The notes: a model not told the origin generated them from the letters alone. Numbered from the stretch's first letter, positions 27,678-37,214 are shown. The stretch is 64,000 nt of DNA from Gemmatimonadota bacterium (GCA_022826685.1 JAJDUL010000020.1:1-64000), one strand, 5' to 3'. Program-made: numbers and translations.

Positions 27678-28127
27678 ATGAAAAACTCTCTCGCAACTCT
27701 CGCAACGGCCCCGTCGAGGGTTCCGTCGGGTACGTCTCTGGCTTCAGGATCGCGCGTGGTGGCGTGCGCTGCGGTATGGTGTGGCGTGCATTGTGCGCTC
27801 ACGCCGTTTCTCGTCGCGGCGGCACCCGCATTCGCGCTCTCCGAAGGCGTCGAGCGAGCGGTCTGGGCCGGGACCTTCGTCCTCGGCGCGGTCATGCTCG
27901 TCCTGGGCCCGGCCCGCAGGAACGCGGCGGTGATGCTCATTTTCCTGGGGGGGACCGTACTCTGGGCGGCCTCCCTCGCCGGTTGGCTCGAGCCGCTGCC
28001 CGAGACCGCGACGTCGACCGCCGGCAGCCTGGTCCTCGCAGGAGCGCTCTTTCAAGGCGCCCGCATCTGCCAGGCCGGCCCATGCGAGGTATGTGACGAA
28101 GAGGAGCCCACCGATCAACGAGGCTGA
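27678..28127 (+). CDS. MerC-like membrane protein
   Basis: 149 aa protein with four predicted transmembrane helices: GVHCALTPFLVAAAPAFAL, TFVLGAVMLVLGPA, VMLIFLGGTVLWAASLAG and AGSLVLAGALFQGAR. The Cys in the first helix (WCGVHC) and the Cys-rich tail (CQAGPCEVC) resemble MerC metal-uptake proteins. ATG 27678 is chosen; an earlier TTG would overlap the operator. There is no Shine-Dalgarno sequence, consistent with leaderless translation. Co-transcription with a Fur-family regulator and absence of merR/merA suggest zinc or iron handling, not mercury; that is inference. Confidence 0.75.
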   Translation: MKNSLATLATAPSRVPSGTSLASGSRVVACAAVWCGVHCALTPFLVAAAPAFALSEGVERAVWAGTFVLGAVMLVLGPARRNAAVMLIFLGGTVLWAASLAGWLEPLPETATSTAGSLVLAGALFQGARICQAGPCEVCDEEEPTDQRG

Positions 28128-28162
28128 CGCCGACCGCCCCCTCCGGTCCGGGTAGGCTGCCA

Positions 28163-28531
28163 ATGCAACGAGACACCCGTCAACGCAGGGCGATTCGGGA
28201 CGTGTTCATGAGCGTCGAGCGCCCCCTCACGGCGGATGAGGTCCTCGAGCACGGCCGGCGGATCGTGCCGTCGCTCGGGATTGCGACCGTCTATCGGAAC
28301 GTGAAGGCCCTCGTCGCGGAGGGGTGGTTGTCGGAAGTCAAGCTTCCGGGCGGTGGGCTTCGGTACGAGTTGGCCGGGGGCCCGCATCACCACCACTTCC
28401 TCTGCCGCACGTGCGATCAGGCGTTCGATGTGGACCTGTGTCCGGATGAAATCGAGGAACTGGCGCCCGAGCGCTTCGAGGTCGAGAGCCATGAACTGGT
28501 GCTCTTCGGCCGCTGCGAAGAGTGCGTCTGA
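28163..28531 (+). CDS. Fur-family metalloregulator (Fur/Zur/PerR type)
   Basis: 122 aa DNA-binding repressor. N-terminal winged helix with the signature IATVYRNVKALVAEGWL (about 40-56). The dimerisation/metal half has HHHHFLC (residues 75-81), the CxxC pair C81/C84, C93, and a second CxxC at C118/C121. Such paired CxxC form the structural zinc site. The sensed metal cannot be fixed from sequence. The upstream palindrome over the operon promoter is its probable target. It starts 35 bp after the MerC-like gene. Confidence 0.92.
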   Translation: MQRDTRQRRAIRDVFMSVERPLTADEVLEHGRRIVPSLGIATVYRNVKALVAEGWLSEVKLPGGGLRYELAGGPHHHHFLCRTCDQAFDVDLCPDEIEELAPERFEVESHELVLFGRCEECV

Positions 28532-28532
28532 C

Positions 28533-29000
28533 CTAGCGCCGCTGGCGGAAGAAGTCCCGCAGGAGACGCGCGGATTCCTCGGCGAGCACGCCGGACACGA
28601 GTTCCACTCGATGGTTCAGCCGCGGGTCGCAGACCAGGTTCTCGATCGAGCCGCACATCCCCGCCTTGGGATCCGCGGCTCCGAACACGACGGTGCGGAC
28701 GCGCGCCAGGACGGCGGCGCCGGCGCACATCGCGCACGGTTCGAGGGTGGCGTACAGAGTGTGTCCGTCCAGGCGCCAGTCGCCGAGGCGGGCGGCGGCG
28801 GCGCGCAACGCCAGGACCTCCGCGTGCGCCGTAGGGTCGGAGTCGGCGCGCGTCCGGTTGTGCGCCTCCGCCACGATCTCGCCCTTCGAATCGAGGACGA
28901 GCGCGGCGACGGGCACCTCCCCCCTCTCCCCGCCGAGGGCCGCGAGTTCGAGCGCCCGCCGCATCGGCGCCTCGTGCTCCGCCGGCCACGTCCGGTTCAC
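28533..29000 (-). CDS. tadA: tRNA-specific adenosine deaminase TadA
   Basis: 155 aa zinc deaminase converting A34 to inosine in tRNA-Arg(ACG). Active site: H59-A-E61 (TAHAEVLAL) and PCAMC with C89 and C92. The NRTRADSDPTAHAE stretch is typical TadA. GTG 29000 overlaps the gltX stop as GTGA. It is convergent with the Fur-family gene, with one base between stops. Confidence 0.94.
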   Translation of the reverse strand: MNRTWPAEHEAPMRRALELAALGGERGEVPVAALVLDSKGEIVAEAHNRTRADSDPTAHAEVLALRAAAARLGDWRLDGHTLYATLEPCAMCAGAAVLARVRTVVFGAADPKAGMCGSIENLVCDPRLNHRVELVSGVLAEESARLLRDFFRQRR

Positions 29001-30472
29001 GCCGTGGCCATCCGGGCGTCGAGGGCACGGACCGCGGCGAGAAGCCGGGCCAGGGTCCGCTCCCGTCCCATCGCTTCGAGCACCTCGAAGATGCCGGGAC
29101 TCACGCCCTGGCCCATGAGCGCGACGCGGAGGGGGTTGATGACCCGCCCCGCGCCGACCTCGAGTTCCGCCGCGAGCCCCCGCACTTCGGATTCCAGCGT
29201 CTGCACGTCGCGGAACGCGGCCTCCCCGGCGAGACGCTCCGCGAGACGCCGGAGGTGGAAAGCCGTCTCCTCCGGCCGCTTCCAGAAACGCTTCACTGCA
29301 TCCTCGTCGTAGCGGATGGTCGCAGCGAAGAAGGGAGAGACCTGCCGCGCGAGCGCGGAGAGCGTCCGGGGGCGTCCCTTCACGAGATCGATGATTCGCG
29401 CCAGGCGCTCCGGCGAGGAATCGAGTCCGGGGTGGGCCTCGGAAAGATTCCGCCCCTCCTCCCGCGCTTCCCGGCCGAGAATTTCGACGACGGCGCCGGC
29501 CAGCTCGGCCGCCGGAGCGTCGGCGATGTGGCGCCCGTTCAGCCAGCCGAGCTTCTCGAGGTCGAACACCGCGCTCTTCTTCAGGACGCGGCCGATCGAA
29601 AACGCCTCGATCAGGCCTCCGACGTCGAACACCTCCCGGTCGTCTCCCGGAGACCAGCCGAGGAGCGCGAGGAAGTTCACCATCCCGGCGGGCAGGTAGC
29701 CCTTGTCGCGGTACGCGAGGACGGACATCGCGCCGTGCCGCTTGGAGAGTCGCCTGCCGTCCGAGCCGAGGATCAAGGGCACGTGTCCGAAGGCGGGGAG
29801 CGGCCGGCCGAGGGCGCGATAGAGGAGGATCTGCTTCGGCGTGTTCGAGAGATGGTCATCGCCGCGGATCACATGGGTCATCCCCGCCTCCGCGTCATCG
29901 GAGACGACGGCGAGATTGTAGACGGGCGTCCCGTCGGAACGGAGGATGATGAAGTCGTCGATCGACCCGGCCGGAAACGACATCGTCCCGTGGATCATGT
30001 CTTCCCACTCGATCGCCTCCTCCGGCGCCCGCACCCGGACGGCGAACGGCTCCCCCGCAGCGGCCCGTGCGTCCGAGACGGCGGGGTCCAGTCGCCCGCA
30101 GCGGCCATCGTACCCGTATCCCGCCCCGGCCCGCTTCGCCTCCTCGCGCCGCGCGGCGAGTTCCGCCGCAGTGCAGAAACACCGGTAGGCGGCGCCCTGA
30201 TCGAGCAGCTTCAGGGCATCGCGCCGGTGGCGCTCGACGCCGTCCGCCTGAAACACGGGACCTTCGTCCACAGCCAGACCCAGCCATGCGAGGCCGTCCA
30301 GGATGGCCTGCGTGTGCTCGGGGCGGGAACGCGCCCGATCCGTATCCTCCACGCGCAGGAGGAACGTCCCGCCCGCGCGGCGAGCATACAGCCAGTTGAA
30401 CAGCGCCGTGCGCGCGCCGCCCACGTGCAGGAAACCGGTGGGGCTGGGGGCGAACCTCACCCGGACCGTCAT
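28997..30472 (-). CDS. gltX: Glutamyl-tRNA synthetase GltX
   Basis: 491 aa class I aminoacyl-tRNA synthetase. ATG 30472 is chosen because GAGGAG precedes it and the protein begins MTVRVRFAPSPTGFLHVGG. The HIGH-equivalent is LHVGG and the KMSKS-equivalent is RRLSKRHG. The catalytic domain carries the usual VRGDDHLSNTPKQ. The C-terminal anticodon-binding half is present, so the length is normal. Bacterial type (GltX1-like); whether it charges tRNA-Gln too cannot be told. Confidence 0.95.
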   Translation of the reverse strand: MTVRVRFAPSPTGFLHVGGARTALFNWLYARRAGGTFLLRVEDTDRARSRPEHTQAILDGLAWLGLAVDEGPVFQADGVERHRRDALKLLDQGAAYRCFCTAAELAARREEAKRAGAGYGYDGRCGRLDPAVSDARAAAGEPFAVRVRAPEEAIEWEDMIHGTMSFPAGSIDDFIILRSDGTPVYNLAVVSDDAEAGMTHVIRGDDHLSNTPKQILLYRALGRPLPAFGHVPLILGSDGRRLSKRHGAMSVLAYRDKGYLPAGMVNFLALLGWSPGDDREVFDVGGLIEAFSIGRVLKKSAVFDLEKLGWLNGRHIADAPAAELAGAVVEILGREAREEGRNLSEAHPGLDSSPERLARIIDLVKGRPRTLSALARQVSPFFAATIRYDEDAVKRFWKRPEETAFHLRRLAERLAGEAAFRDVQTLESEVRGLAAELEVGAGRVINPLRVALMGQGVSPGIFEVLEAMGRERTLARLLAAVRALDARMATA

Positions 30473-30573
30473 GAACGCTCCTCTTCCGTTGGGGAACCGG
30501 TCGAACTCCGCGCGCCCGCGCATCCGAGCCGGGATTGTTCCATCTTGGATGGACGGCCGATAGGATGCCACGC

Positions 30574-31863
30574 ATGAGCCCCGGATCCGCCTTCGTCCTC
30601 CCCGGCCTCCGCAGTCCGTTTGCGAAGATCGATCGCGAACTCTCGCGCCTTGACGGTCTGGCGCTGTCCGCCCCGGTCATCCAGCAGACGGTGGCGGGAG
30701 ACGGGGGTCCGGGCCGCGAACACGCGGGGCGGATCGATCTCTTCCTGTGGGGCGCGGTCATCCCCTCGCTCACGGTGAGCAACTGGGGCCGCGAGGTGTG
30801 GTTCGACGCGGGTCTCGAGCCGCGCGTCCCGGCCCAGGGCATCGTTCAGGCGTGCGCCACCTCCATCGCCGCCGCGACCCTCGGCGCGGGTCAGGTGGCC
30901 GCGGGCCGGGCGGACCTCGTCCTCTGCGGCGGGGTGGAGTCGACGAGTCACACGCAGATCGGACTCTCGCCGGGACTCAGCCGGACGATCCGGCGCGTGG
31001 GGAGCGCGGGCAGCCCGCCGCGCATGGTGCGGACGCTGGCGGGGATTCGCCCCCGCGACCTCCGGATCTCGGCGCCGGCGGTGAAGGAGCGGACGACGGG
31101 GAAGACGATGGGAGGGCACGCCGAGGAGATGGCCCGCGAATGGGACATCTCGCGCGAGGCCCAGGATCGCTTTGCGCTCGCGAGTCACGAGGGCGCCACC
31201 CGGGATGAGGGTGCGTTCTTCCGGCGGCTCCTCGTCACGCCCGGCACCTTCCCCGTCGACCGCGACACCCTCCCGCGCGCCGGGACGTCGATGGAGAAGC
31301 TCGCCGGCCTTCGCCCCGCCTTCTCCCGTTCCGGGGGGACGCTCACGGCGGGCAACTCCACGCCCCTGACGGACGGAGCCGCGGCGTGCTGGGTCGCGTC
31401 CGAGACGGGACTCTCCTCGCTTCCCGACTCCCTGCCGCGGGCCCGCCTCCTCGACTGGCGGCAGGCCGCCATCGATCCGGACCGCGAGGGGCTCCTCATC
31501 GCCCCGGCCATCGCGATCGCCGAACTGCTGCACCGCCACGGACTCACGCTCGAGGACATCGGGCTGTGGGAGTTCCACGAGGCGTTCGCGGCGCAGGTCC
31601 TGTGCACGGTCGCGGCCCTCGAGGATTCGAGGTGGCTCGCCGCCCGCTCCTCCGTGAAAGACGGCCTCGGCGCGTTCCCGCGCGACCGCATCAACCCCAA
31701 CGGCGGGAGCGTCGCGCTCGGACACCCGTTCGGCGCCACCGGGGCGCGCATCCTCTCCCAGACCGTACTCGAACTCGCGGAACGGCCGGCCGGGACGCGG
31801 GCGATCGTCAGCGTGTGCGCCGCGGGCGGCCTCGGCCACGTGGCGCTCCTGGAGGCCGTCTAG
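30574..31863 (+). CDS. Thiolase family protein (acetyl-CoA C-acyltransferase)
   Basis: 429 aa enzyme that cleaves 3-ketoacyl-CoA or condenses acyl-CoAs. Nucleophile C94 in VQACATSIAA, WEFHEAFAAQ histidine, GGSVALGHPFGATGARI histidine and the second cysteine in VCAAGGLG are all present, so it should be active. It resembles the FadI/trifunctional beta-subunit side of the family more than PhaA. ATG 30574 was chosen (AGGA 8 nt upstream); ATG 30565 is equally in frame. It stands without fadB-like partners here. Its stop overlaps the ctaA stop at CTAG. Confidence 0.9.
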   Translation: MSPGSAFVLPGLRSPFAKIDRELSRLDGLALSAPVIQQTVAGDGGPGREHAGRIDLFLWGAVIPSLTVSNWGREVWFDAGLEPRVPAQGIVQACATSIAAATLGAGQVAAGRADLVLCGGVESTSHTQIGLSPGLSRTIRRVGSAGSPPRMVRTLAGIRPRDLRISAPAVKERTTGKTMGGHAEEMAREWDISREAQDRFALASHEGATRDEGAFFRRLLVTPGTFPVDRDTLPRAGTSMEKLAGLRPAFSRSGGTLTAGNSTPLTDGAAACWVASETGLSSLPDSLPRARLLDWRQAAIDPDREGLLIAPAIAIAELLHRHGLTLEDIGLWEFHEAFAAQVLCTVAALEDSRWLAARSSVKDGLGAFPRDRINPNGGSVALGHPFGATGARILSQTVLELAERPAGTRAIVSVCAAGGLGHVALLEAV

Positions 31864-32912
31864 CGGCGGAGTTCGAAGGTCAGGCCCAGGAGCGCGGTGA
31901 AGAGGACGAGCGCGTTCGCCTGGTGCAGCGCGGCCAGCGGGATGGGGACGAAGAGCAGCAGCGTCGCGACCCCCAGCGCCGCCTGCGCCCACGCAGTCGT
32001 GAAGCCCGCATGCGCCCACGTTCTCGCCGGGGCCGGGACGCGCCGCGCGCAGACCCACCAGAGCGCCGTCACGCCCGCGAGCAGGAGCACGGCGAGGATG
32101 CGGTGGTTGAACTGCGCCGTCGTCCGGTCCTCGAAGGGGCTCAGCCACCAGGGAGATGCCCCGAAGAGGTCCGGGGGGATCCAGCCGTCCCCCATCCTCG
32201 GGAAGGTGTTGTAGACGAGTCCCGCGTCCAGACCGGCCACGAACCCGCCCGAGAGCAGGGTGAGCGCGGCGAGGCCGAGGACCGCGGCGGACCCGCGGGG
32301 GAGGCCGGCGCCCCACGCGGGCTCGAGGTCCCCGTCGTCCGCCGCGGGGCGCAGCAGCGAGAGCGCCGTCCAGAGCGTGAGGGCGTAGACGAGCACGGCA
32401 AGCGCGAGATGCGCGGTCAGGCGGTAGGGACTCACGCGCGGGATGTCGACGAGCCCGCTCTGTACCATCCACCAGCCGAGCAGCCCCTGGGCACCGCCCA
32501 GCGCGAGAAGGAGCAGGAGGCGCGGGATGAGAGACGGCGGGATCATCCGGCGGAGGAGGAACACTGCGAAGGGGATGATGAAGACGAGTCCGATCACGCG
32601 TCCGAGAAGCCGGTGGGCGTACTCGAACCAGAAGATGCGCTTGAAATCGGCCAGCGACATCCCGCGGTTCACGAGCCGGTACTCCGGAGAGTCGCGGTAG
32701 GCGGCGAACTCGCGCTCCCACCCCTCGGCGCTCATCGGAGGAACGACGCCGCTCACCGGCTCCCAGTCGACCATCGAAAGGCCCGATCCGGTCAGGCGCG
32801 TCACGCCTCCCACGACGAGCGTCGCCGCGACGAGGGCGCAGCCGACGAGGAGCCAGGCCGCGATGACCCGCGAGTGGCGTCGCGGCATGCTCTGGAGGGA
32901 AGGCGATGGCAT
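31860..32912 (-). CDS. ctaA: Heme A synthase (CtaA/COX15)
   Basis: 350 aa eight-helix membrane enzyme that oxidises heme O to heme A for cytochrome aa3-type oxidases. The two heme-ligand motifs are EYAHRLLGR and FNHRILA, and the typical GGVTRLTGSGLSMVDWEPVSG opens the first half. The layout (GLVYNTFPRMGDGWIPPDL) matches the alphaproteobacterial/mitochondrial COX15 type without the Cys pair of Bacillus CtaA. Start is uncertain: ATG 32912 and ATG 32888 are both possible and neither has a good ribosome binding site. No ctaB or oxidase genes are in view. Confidence 0.92.
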   Translation of the reverse strand: MPSPSLQSMPRRHSRVIAAWLLVGCALVAATLVVGGVTRLTGSGLSMVDWEPVSGVVPPMSAEGWEREFAAYRDSPEYRLVNRGMSLADFKRIFWFEYAHRLLGRVIGLVFIIPFAVFLLRRMIPPSLIPRLLLLLALGGAQGLLGWWMVQSGLVDIPRVSPYRLTAHLALAVLVYALTLWTALSLLRPAADDGDLEPAWGAGLPRGSAAVLGLAALTLLSGGFVAGLDAGLVYNTFPRMGDGWIPPDLFGASPWWLSPFEDRTTAQFNHRILAVLLLAGVTALWWVCARRVPAPARTWAHAGFTTAWAQAALGVATLLLFVPIPLAALHQANALVLFTALLGLTFELRR

Positions 32913-33024
32913 GAGGGGTTCCGGGGTGCGTTTGCGCCGGTTTCGTGACCCGTGCGAACTTCGGTCCCTCCCGGAGTCGCCGGGGCGCGGAAGATAGACG
33001 GGGACGGTGGAGAGGCCAAGCGCG

Positions 33025-34791
33025 ATGTCGGACTCCGGACGACGCGGCAGATCACGGATTTCGCTGTTCGCCGTGAAGCGGTTGGCCCCCCGGTTGCGGG
33101 CCCATCGGCCGGCGCTCGCCGGGGCCGGGGTCTGCCTCCTCCTGAGCACGGCGATCGGGCTGGCCTTCCCTCTCATCGTCCGTTACCTGATGGACGCGGC
33201 CTTCGGCAGCGGCGACGCCGCGCTCCTCGGCACGATCGCGCTCGGGCTGCTCGGCCTCTTCGTGCTCCAGGGCGTATTCAACTTCGGCGAGACGTACTGG
33301 CTGGGGGCGACGGGCGAGCGCGTCGTGACGCAGCTGCGCGACGAACTCTTCTCCAAACTCGTCGCGCTCTCGCCCGGCTTCCACGCGGGCCGAACGAGCG
33401 GCGAACTCACCTCGCGGCTCGCCTCCGACTGCTCGACGCTGCAGCAGATCATGGGGCACCAGATCGCCGAACTCGTGCGACAGGTGCTCTTTCTCGTCGG
33501 CGCCGCGATCCTCCTCGCGCTGCTTCACTGGCAACTGATGCTGACGACGCTGGCCGTCGCGCCGGTCGTCGTCCTCTCCGGCTTCGCGCTCGGCCGCCTG
33601 CTGCGGCGCCGGAGCACCGAGGTGCAGGATCGTCTCGCCGCCGCGCACGCGGTCGCGGACGAGGCGTTCGGCCAGATCGAGGTCGTGCAGGGGTTCGTGC
33701 GTGAGGAATGGGAGCGGGAGCGGTATCGCGCCGGGATCGGCACGGCGCTCGAAGCGGCGCTCTCGCGGGCGGTGGTACGCGCGCTGCTCTTCGGCATCCT
33801 CACGGTCGTCGCCTTCGGCGGCATCGTGGTCGTCCTGTGGCAGGGCGGACGGCTTGTGCTGGCGGCGCAGATCACGGCGGGACAGCTGGTGTCGTTCCTC
33901 CTCTACGCCTTTTCCGTCGCGGCGGCGATCATGGCGCTCGCGTCGCTGTGGGGTTCGTACCAGGAGGCACAGGGCGCCGCGCGCCGAGTCTTCGATCTCC
34001 TCGACCGCGACAGCGACATCGTGGACCCGGAAGCCCCGGAATCGATTTCGGGAGACGGGCCGCCGGAGATCGCCTTCGAGGGTGTCTCGTTCCGCTACGG
34101 CGAGGACGAACCGTGGGCCCTGGAGGGGCTCGGGGCGACGATCGCGCCGGGAGAGGTCGTCGCGCTCGTGGGTCCGAGCGGCGCCGGGAAGACGACCTTC
34201 GCGTCACTCATCCCCCGCTTCTGGGACGTAACCGAAGGAAGGGTGCGCGTGCGCGGGATCGACGTCCGGGCCTGCGGCGTCGCGGAGCTGAGATCGCGGA
34301 TCGGCATCGTGCCGCAGGACCACCCGCTCTTCGCCGGCACGATCGGGGAGAACATCGCGTACGGGCGGCCGGACGCGGACCGTCCGGCGATCGAGACGGC
34401 AGCGGAGGCGGCGCACGCGCGCGAGTTCATCGAGCGGCTGCCGGACGGCTATGACACGCGGGTCGGCGAGCGGGGGGTCCGGCTCTCCGGCGGACAGCGT
34501 CAGCGGATCGCGATCGCCCGCGTCCTCCTCAAGGGACCTGAAATCCTCATCCTGGACGAGGCCACGAGCGGCCTCGACGCCGAGAGCGAGGCGCTGGTCG
34601 AGGAGGCGTTGCAGCACGCCTCGGCGGGACGGACGACCGTCATCATCGCCCACCGACTGCGCACGGTGCGGCGCGCCGACCGGCTCTTCGTCCTGGATCG
34701 GGGACGCCTCGTCGACAGCGGCCCGCACGACGCCCTGATCGCTCGCTGCGAACTCTACGCCCGCCTTTACGAGGGCCAGCAACTGGCCTAG
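33025..34791 (+). CDS. ABC exporter, fused membrane and ATPase domains (MsbA-like)
   Basis: 588 aa half-transporter working as a homodimer or heterodimer. Six transmembrane helices (about 30-320) are followed by a nucleotide-binding domain. Walker A GPSGAGKT, Q-loop VPQDHPLFAGT, signature LSGGQRQRIAIARV, Walker B ILILDEATS and switch His IIAHRL are intact. ATG 33025 has GGAGAGG upstream; an in-frame GTG at 33007 is less likely. Similar to MsbA/BmrA multidrug or lipid exporters; the cargo is unknown. Isolated from other transporters. Confidence 0.9.
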   Translation: MSDSGRRGRSRISLFAVKRLAPRLRAHRPALAGAGVCLLLSTAIGLAFPLIVRYLMDAAFGSGDAALLGTIALGLLGLFVLQGVFNFGETYWLGATGERVVTQLRDELFSKLVALSPGFHAGRTSGELTSRLASDCSTLQQIMGHQIAELVRQVLFLVGAAILLALLHWQLMLTTLAVAPVVVLSGFALGRLLRRRSTEVQDRLAAAHAVADEAFGQIEVVQGFVREEWERERYRAGIGTALEAALSRAVVRALLFGILTVVAFGGIVVVLWQGGRLVLAAQITAGQLVSFLLYAFSVAAAIMALASLWGSYQEAQGAARRVFDLLDRDSDIVDPEAPESISGDGPPEIAFEGVSFRYGEDEPWALEGLGATIAPGEVVALVGPSGAGKTTFASLIPRFWDVTEGRVRVRGIDVRACGVAELRSRIGIVPQDHPLFAGTIGENIAYGRPDADRPAIETAAEAAHAREFIERLPDGYDTRVGERGVRLSGGQRQRIAIARVLLKGPEILILDEATSGLDAESEALVEEALQHASAGRTTVIIAHRLRTVRRADRLFVLDRGRLVDSGPHDALIARCELYARLYEGQQLA

Positions 34792-34807
34792 CCGGGGCCA
34801 CGACCTG

Positions 34808-35359
34808 CTAGCGGAGGAGGGCTTCGATCTCCGCCGTCAGAGATGCGGCGGTCTGGGGACCGAGAAGTTCCTTCCGGATCCATCCCTCCCGATCCACGAT
34901 CACCGTGGTCGGAAAGCCCACGGCGCCGAAGGTCGCGACCGCGTCATCCATCCCCATCATCCAGTTCGGGTACTCGACGCCGAACTCCTCGAGGAAGGCA
35001 CGGATCTCGTCGACGTCGCCGGAATCGACGGCGAGTCCGAGCATGACCACGGGCCGGCCGTCGTAGATGCGGGCCAGTTCCACGAGTTCCGGAAGCTCGT
35101 CGCGGCACGGGAGGCACCAGGTGCCCCACAGGTTCGCGACGACGACGTTGCCCCGCAGGTCGGGGAAGCTCGCCTCGCCGCCCTCCAGGGTGCGGAAGAC
35201 ATCCTCCGGCGCCGGTTTCGCGCCTGAGGGCACGGCGTCCATGTAGCTGCTGACATCGGCGCCGCGGTCCGCCGCTCCTCCGTCCGCCTCGCCGCCGCCC
35301 GGGCCGCACGCGTAGCCGGCCAGCGCGACGAGGGCGACGGCGCCCCGCCCGGTCAGCAT
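34808..35359 (-). CDS. TlpA-like thioredoxin-fold lipoprotein
   Basis: 183 aa redox protein predicted to be lipid-anchored outside the cytoplasm. Lipobox LAGYAC (Cys18) follows a short signal peptide from ATG 35359. The TlpA/AhpC-TSA fold has active-site WCLPC (C82, C85) and the cis-proline region GFPTTVIVD. It overlaps the upstream deacylase gene by 7 bp. The role may be thiol reduction of exported proteins or in cytochrome c maturation, but no ccm gene is near. Confidence 0.87.
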   Translation of the reverse strand: MLTGRGAVALVALAGYACGPGGGEADGGAADRGADVSSYMDAVPSGAKPAPEDVFRTLEGGEASFPDLRGNVVVANLWGTWCLPCRDELPELVELARIYDGRPVVMLGLAVDSGDVDEIRAFLEEFGVEYPNWMMGMDDAVATFGAVGFPTTVIVDREGWIRKELLGPQTAASLTAEIEALLR

Positions 35360-37098
35360 CCCGCTGCCTCTTCGGCGTTCGATTCCCCGCCGCCACCCGG
35401 CGTCAGAACAACGCCGGGGAGCGCCCATGTGAGTTCGCCCCCGTCGACGACGAAGGTGCCGGCCACGAGCACGTAATCGACGCCCGATGGATACCGGTGC
35501 GGCTCGAAGAAGGTCGCGTGGTCCTGCAGTTCGTCGAGGTCGAGCACCGCAATGTCCGCGACGAGCCCCTCCCGTATGAGACCGCGGTCGCGGAGGCCGA
35601 GCAGCTGGGCCGGCAGCGTCGTCATCGAGCGGACCGCGCTCTCCACCGACAGCACGCCCAAGTCCATCGCATACCTTTTGATCTTTCGCGGGAAGGTGCC
35701 GTAGAAGCGGGCGTGCACGGGTCCGTCGTCCGGGAGCGCGATCCCGGCGTCCGAGGCGGTCACGAGCCACGGGTGAGCCGAGAACTCCTCGACATCGATC
35801 TCGGAGAGGGAGAAGCCGCGTACGCGGGCGCCGCCCGGTCGCGTGCGGTACCCTTCCAGCTGCAGGCGGATCGCGACGTCCACGGGGAACGCGTTCCACT
35901 CCGCCGCCAGTTCGGCCACCGTCTTTCCCACCAGCGTCTCGTCGGGATGGTCCATGATGACGAGGTTCTCCGGCCCGCCGCGGCGTCCGATCTCGTGGGC
36001 GATGTCGAGCCGCACCTCTTCGCTCCGCAGGGGATCGCCGAGCGCTTCCGTGAGCCTCGAGGCGTAGTCGACCGCTTCCCGGCTGCGCGGGCCGCCGCCG
36101 AATCCGCCTCCGGGGAAGATCCACCGGGGGAGGAGTACCGTGTTCCCGTCGCTTCCGGTCGTGTTGTACGGGTACTGGTCCGCCCAGATCGGCACGCCGC
36201 GCGCCCGGGCCCGCTCGATCAGATCCACAAGCGCCCGCCCCGCTCCCCAGAAATCCGAGCCGCGGGCCTTGATGTGGGTCGCCACCGTCGTCACGCCCGT
36301 GCGCTCCGCGACCTCGATGTTTTCGATGACCGTCTCGATCATGGTCGGCGGCCCCGGATCGTCCTGGCTCGGCCAGAACCACATCGGCGTCATGCCGGAG
36401 CTGCGCTCGTGCACGATGTAGAGACCGCCGCCGCGACCCGCCGCCTCGACGAGGGGGAAGAGTTCGGAGGTCTCGCTCCAGATCCCCGGGAAGTACTCGA
36501 GCCCCGCGCTGAGGCCGTAGGCGCCCTCGGCCATCCCCTGCTCCACGAGTGCCGTCATGCGCTCGACTTCGGCCGGCGTCGAAGGGCGCATGACGTCGTC
36601 GCCGAGCGCCATGGCGCGGATCGTGTTGTGCCCGACCATGAGCGCCGCGTTGGGCCCGTGGCCGCGCGACTCCAGGCGTGCCCGCTGATCGGCGATCGGC
36701 CACGGCGACCGGCCGTCCTGGTTCACGACGACGGTCGTCACGCCCTGGCTCACGAGGTTCGGGGCGGCCCGGCGGCGCGCGCCCTCGCTGCCGGCATCTC
36801 CCGCCTCGTCGAGTCCCTGGTCCGCGTGCGAATGAATGTCGATGAATCCGGGGACGACGTAGCGGCCGTCGAGTTCGATCACGCGGCCGGCCGTGGCGTC
36901 GGCGAGGTCCCCGACCCGGACGATGCGTCCGTCACGGATTCCCACATCGGCGCGGAACCACGAATTCCCCGTGCCGTCCAGCACGCGTCCGCCGCGCAGC
37001 AGGATGTCGAAGGCGGGCTCCTGCGCGGCCACGATCGCCGCGGGCAGGAACCCGAGGACGGCCGCAACAAGGAGCATGCGAAGGTCACGGCGGTTCAT
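35353..37098 (-). CDS. Secreted N-acyl-D-amino-acid deacylase (D-aminoacylase) family amidohydrolase
   Basis: 581 aa with a signal peptide (LLVAAVLGFLPAAIVAAQ), so it is probably periplasmic. The metal site begins PGFIDIHSHAD, later HERSSGM, TVATHIKARG and SDAGIALPDD, in the usual order of D-aminoacylases. KRYAMDLGVLSVESAVRSMT near the C-terminus is also typical. Start ATG 37098 has GGGAG in front. The family hydrolyses N-acyl-D-amino acids or related amides. It is upstream of and overlaps the TlpA-like gene. Confidence 0.88.
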   Translation of the reverse strand: MNRRDLRMLLVAAVLGFLPAAIVAAQEPAFDILLRGGRVLDGTGNSWFRADVGIRDGRIVRVGDLADATAGRVIELDGRYVVPGFIDIHSHADQGLDEAGDAGSEGARRRAAPNLVSQGVTTVVVNQDGRSPWPIADQRARLESRGHGPNAALMVGHNTIRAMALGDDVMRPSTPAEVERMTALVEQGMAEGAYGLSAGLEYFPGIWSETSELFPLVEAAGRGGGLYIVHERSSGMTPMWFWPSQDDPGPPTMIETVIENIEVAERTGVTTVATHIKARGSDFWGAGRALVDLIERARARGVPIWADQYPYNTTGSDGNTVLLPRWIFPGGGFGGGPRSREAVDYASRLTEALGDPLRSEEVRLDIAHEIGRRGGPENLVIMDHPDETLVGKTVAELAAEWNAFPVDVAIRLQLEGYRTRPGGARVRGFSLSEIDVEEFSAHPWLVTASDAGIALPDDGPVHARFYGTFPRKIKRYAMDLGVLSVESAVRSMTTLPAQLLGLRDRGLIREGLVADIAVLDLDELQDHATFFEPHRYPSGVDYVLVAGTFVVDGGELTWALPGVVLTPGGGGESNAEEAAGC

Positions 37099-37214
37099 GG
37101 TCGCTCCCTCTGTGAGAGATCCCGGGTCGTGGGACCGCAAGCTAAGACAGGTCGCACACGAGTCCAACCGGGCGGTTTGGCGAGCGGCGCGCGACGGGGT
37201 AACATCGGCGGGCC

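Noticed and set aside
31860-31863. Overlapping stops CTAG of thiolase and ctaA
   Set aside because: Convergent overlap by a palindromic stop is simply the result of dense packing.
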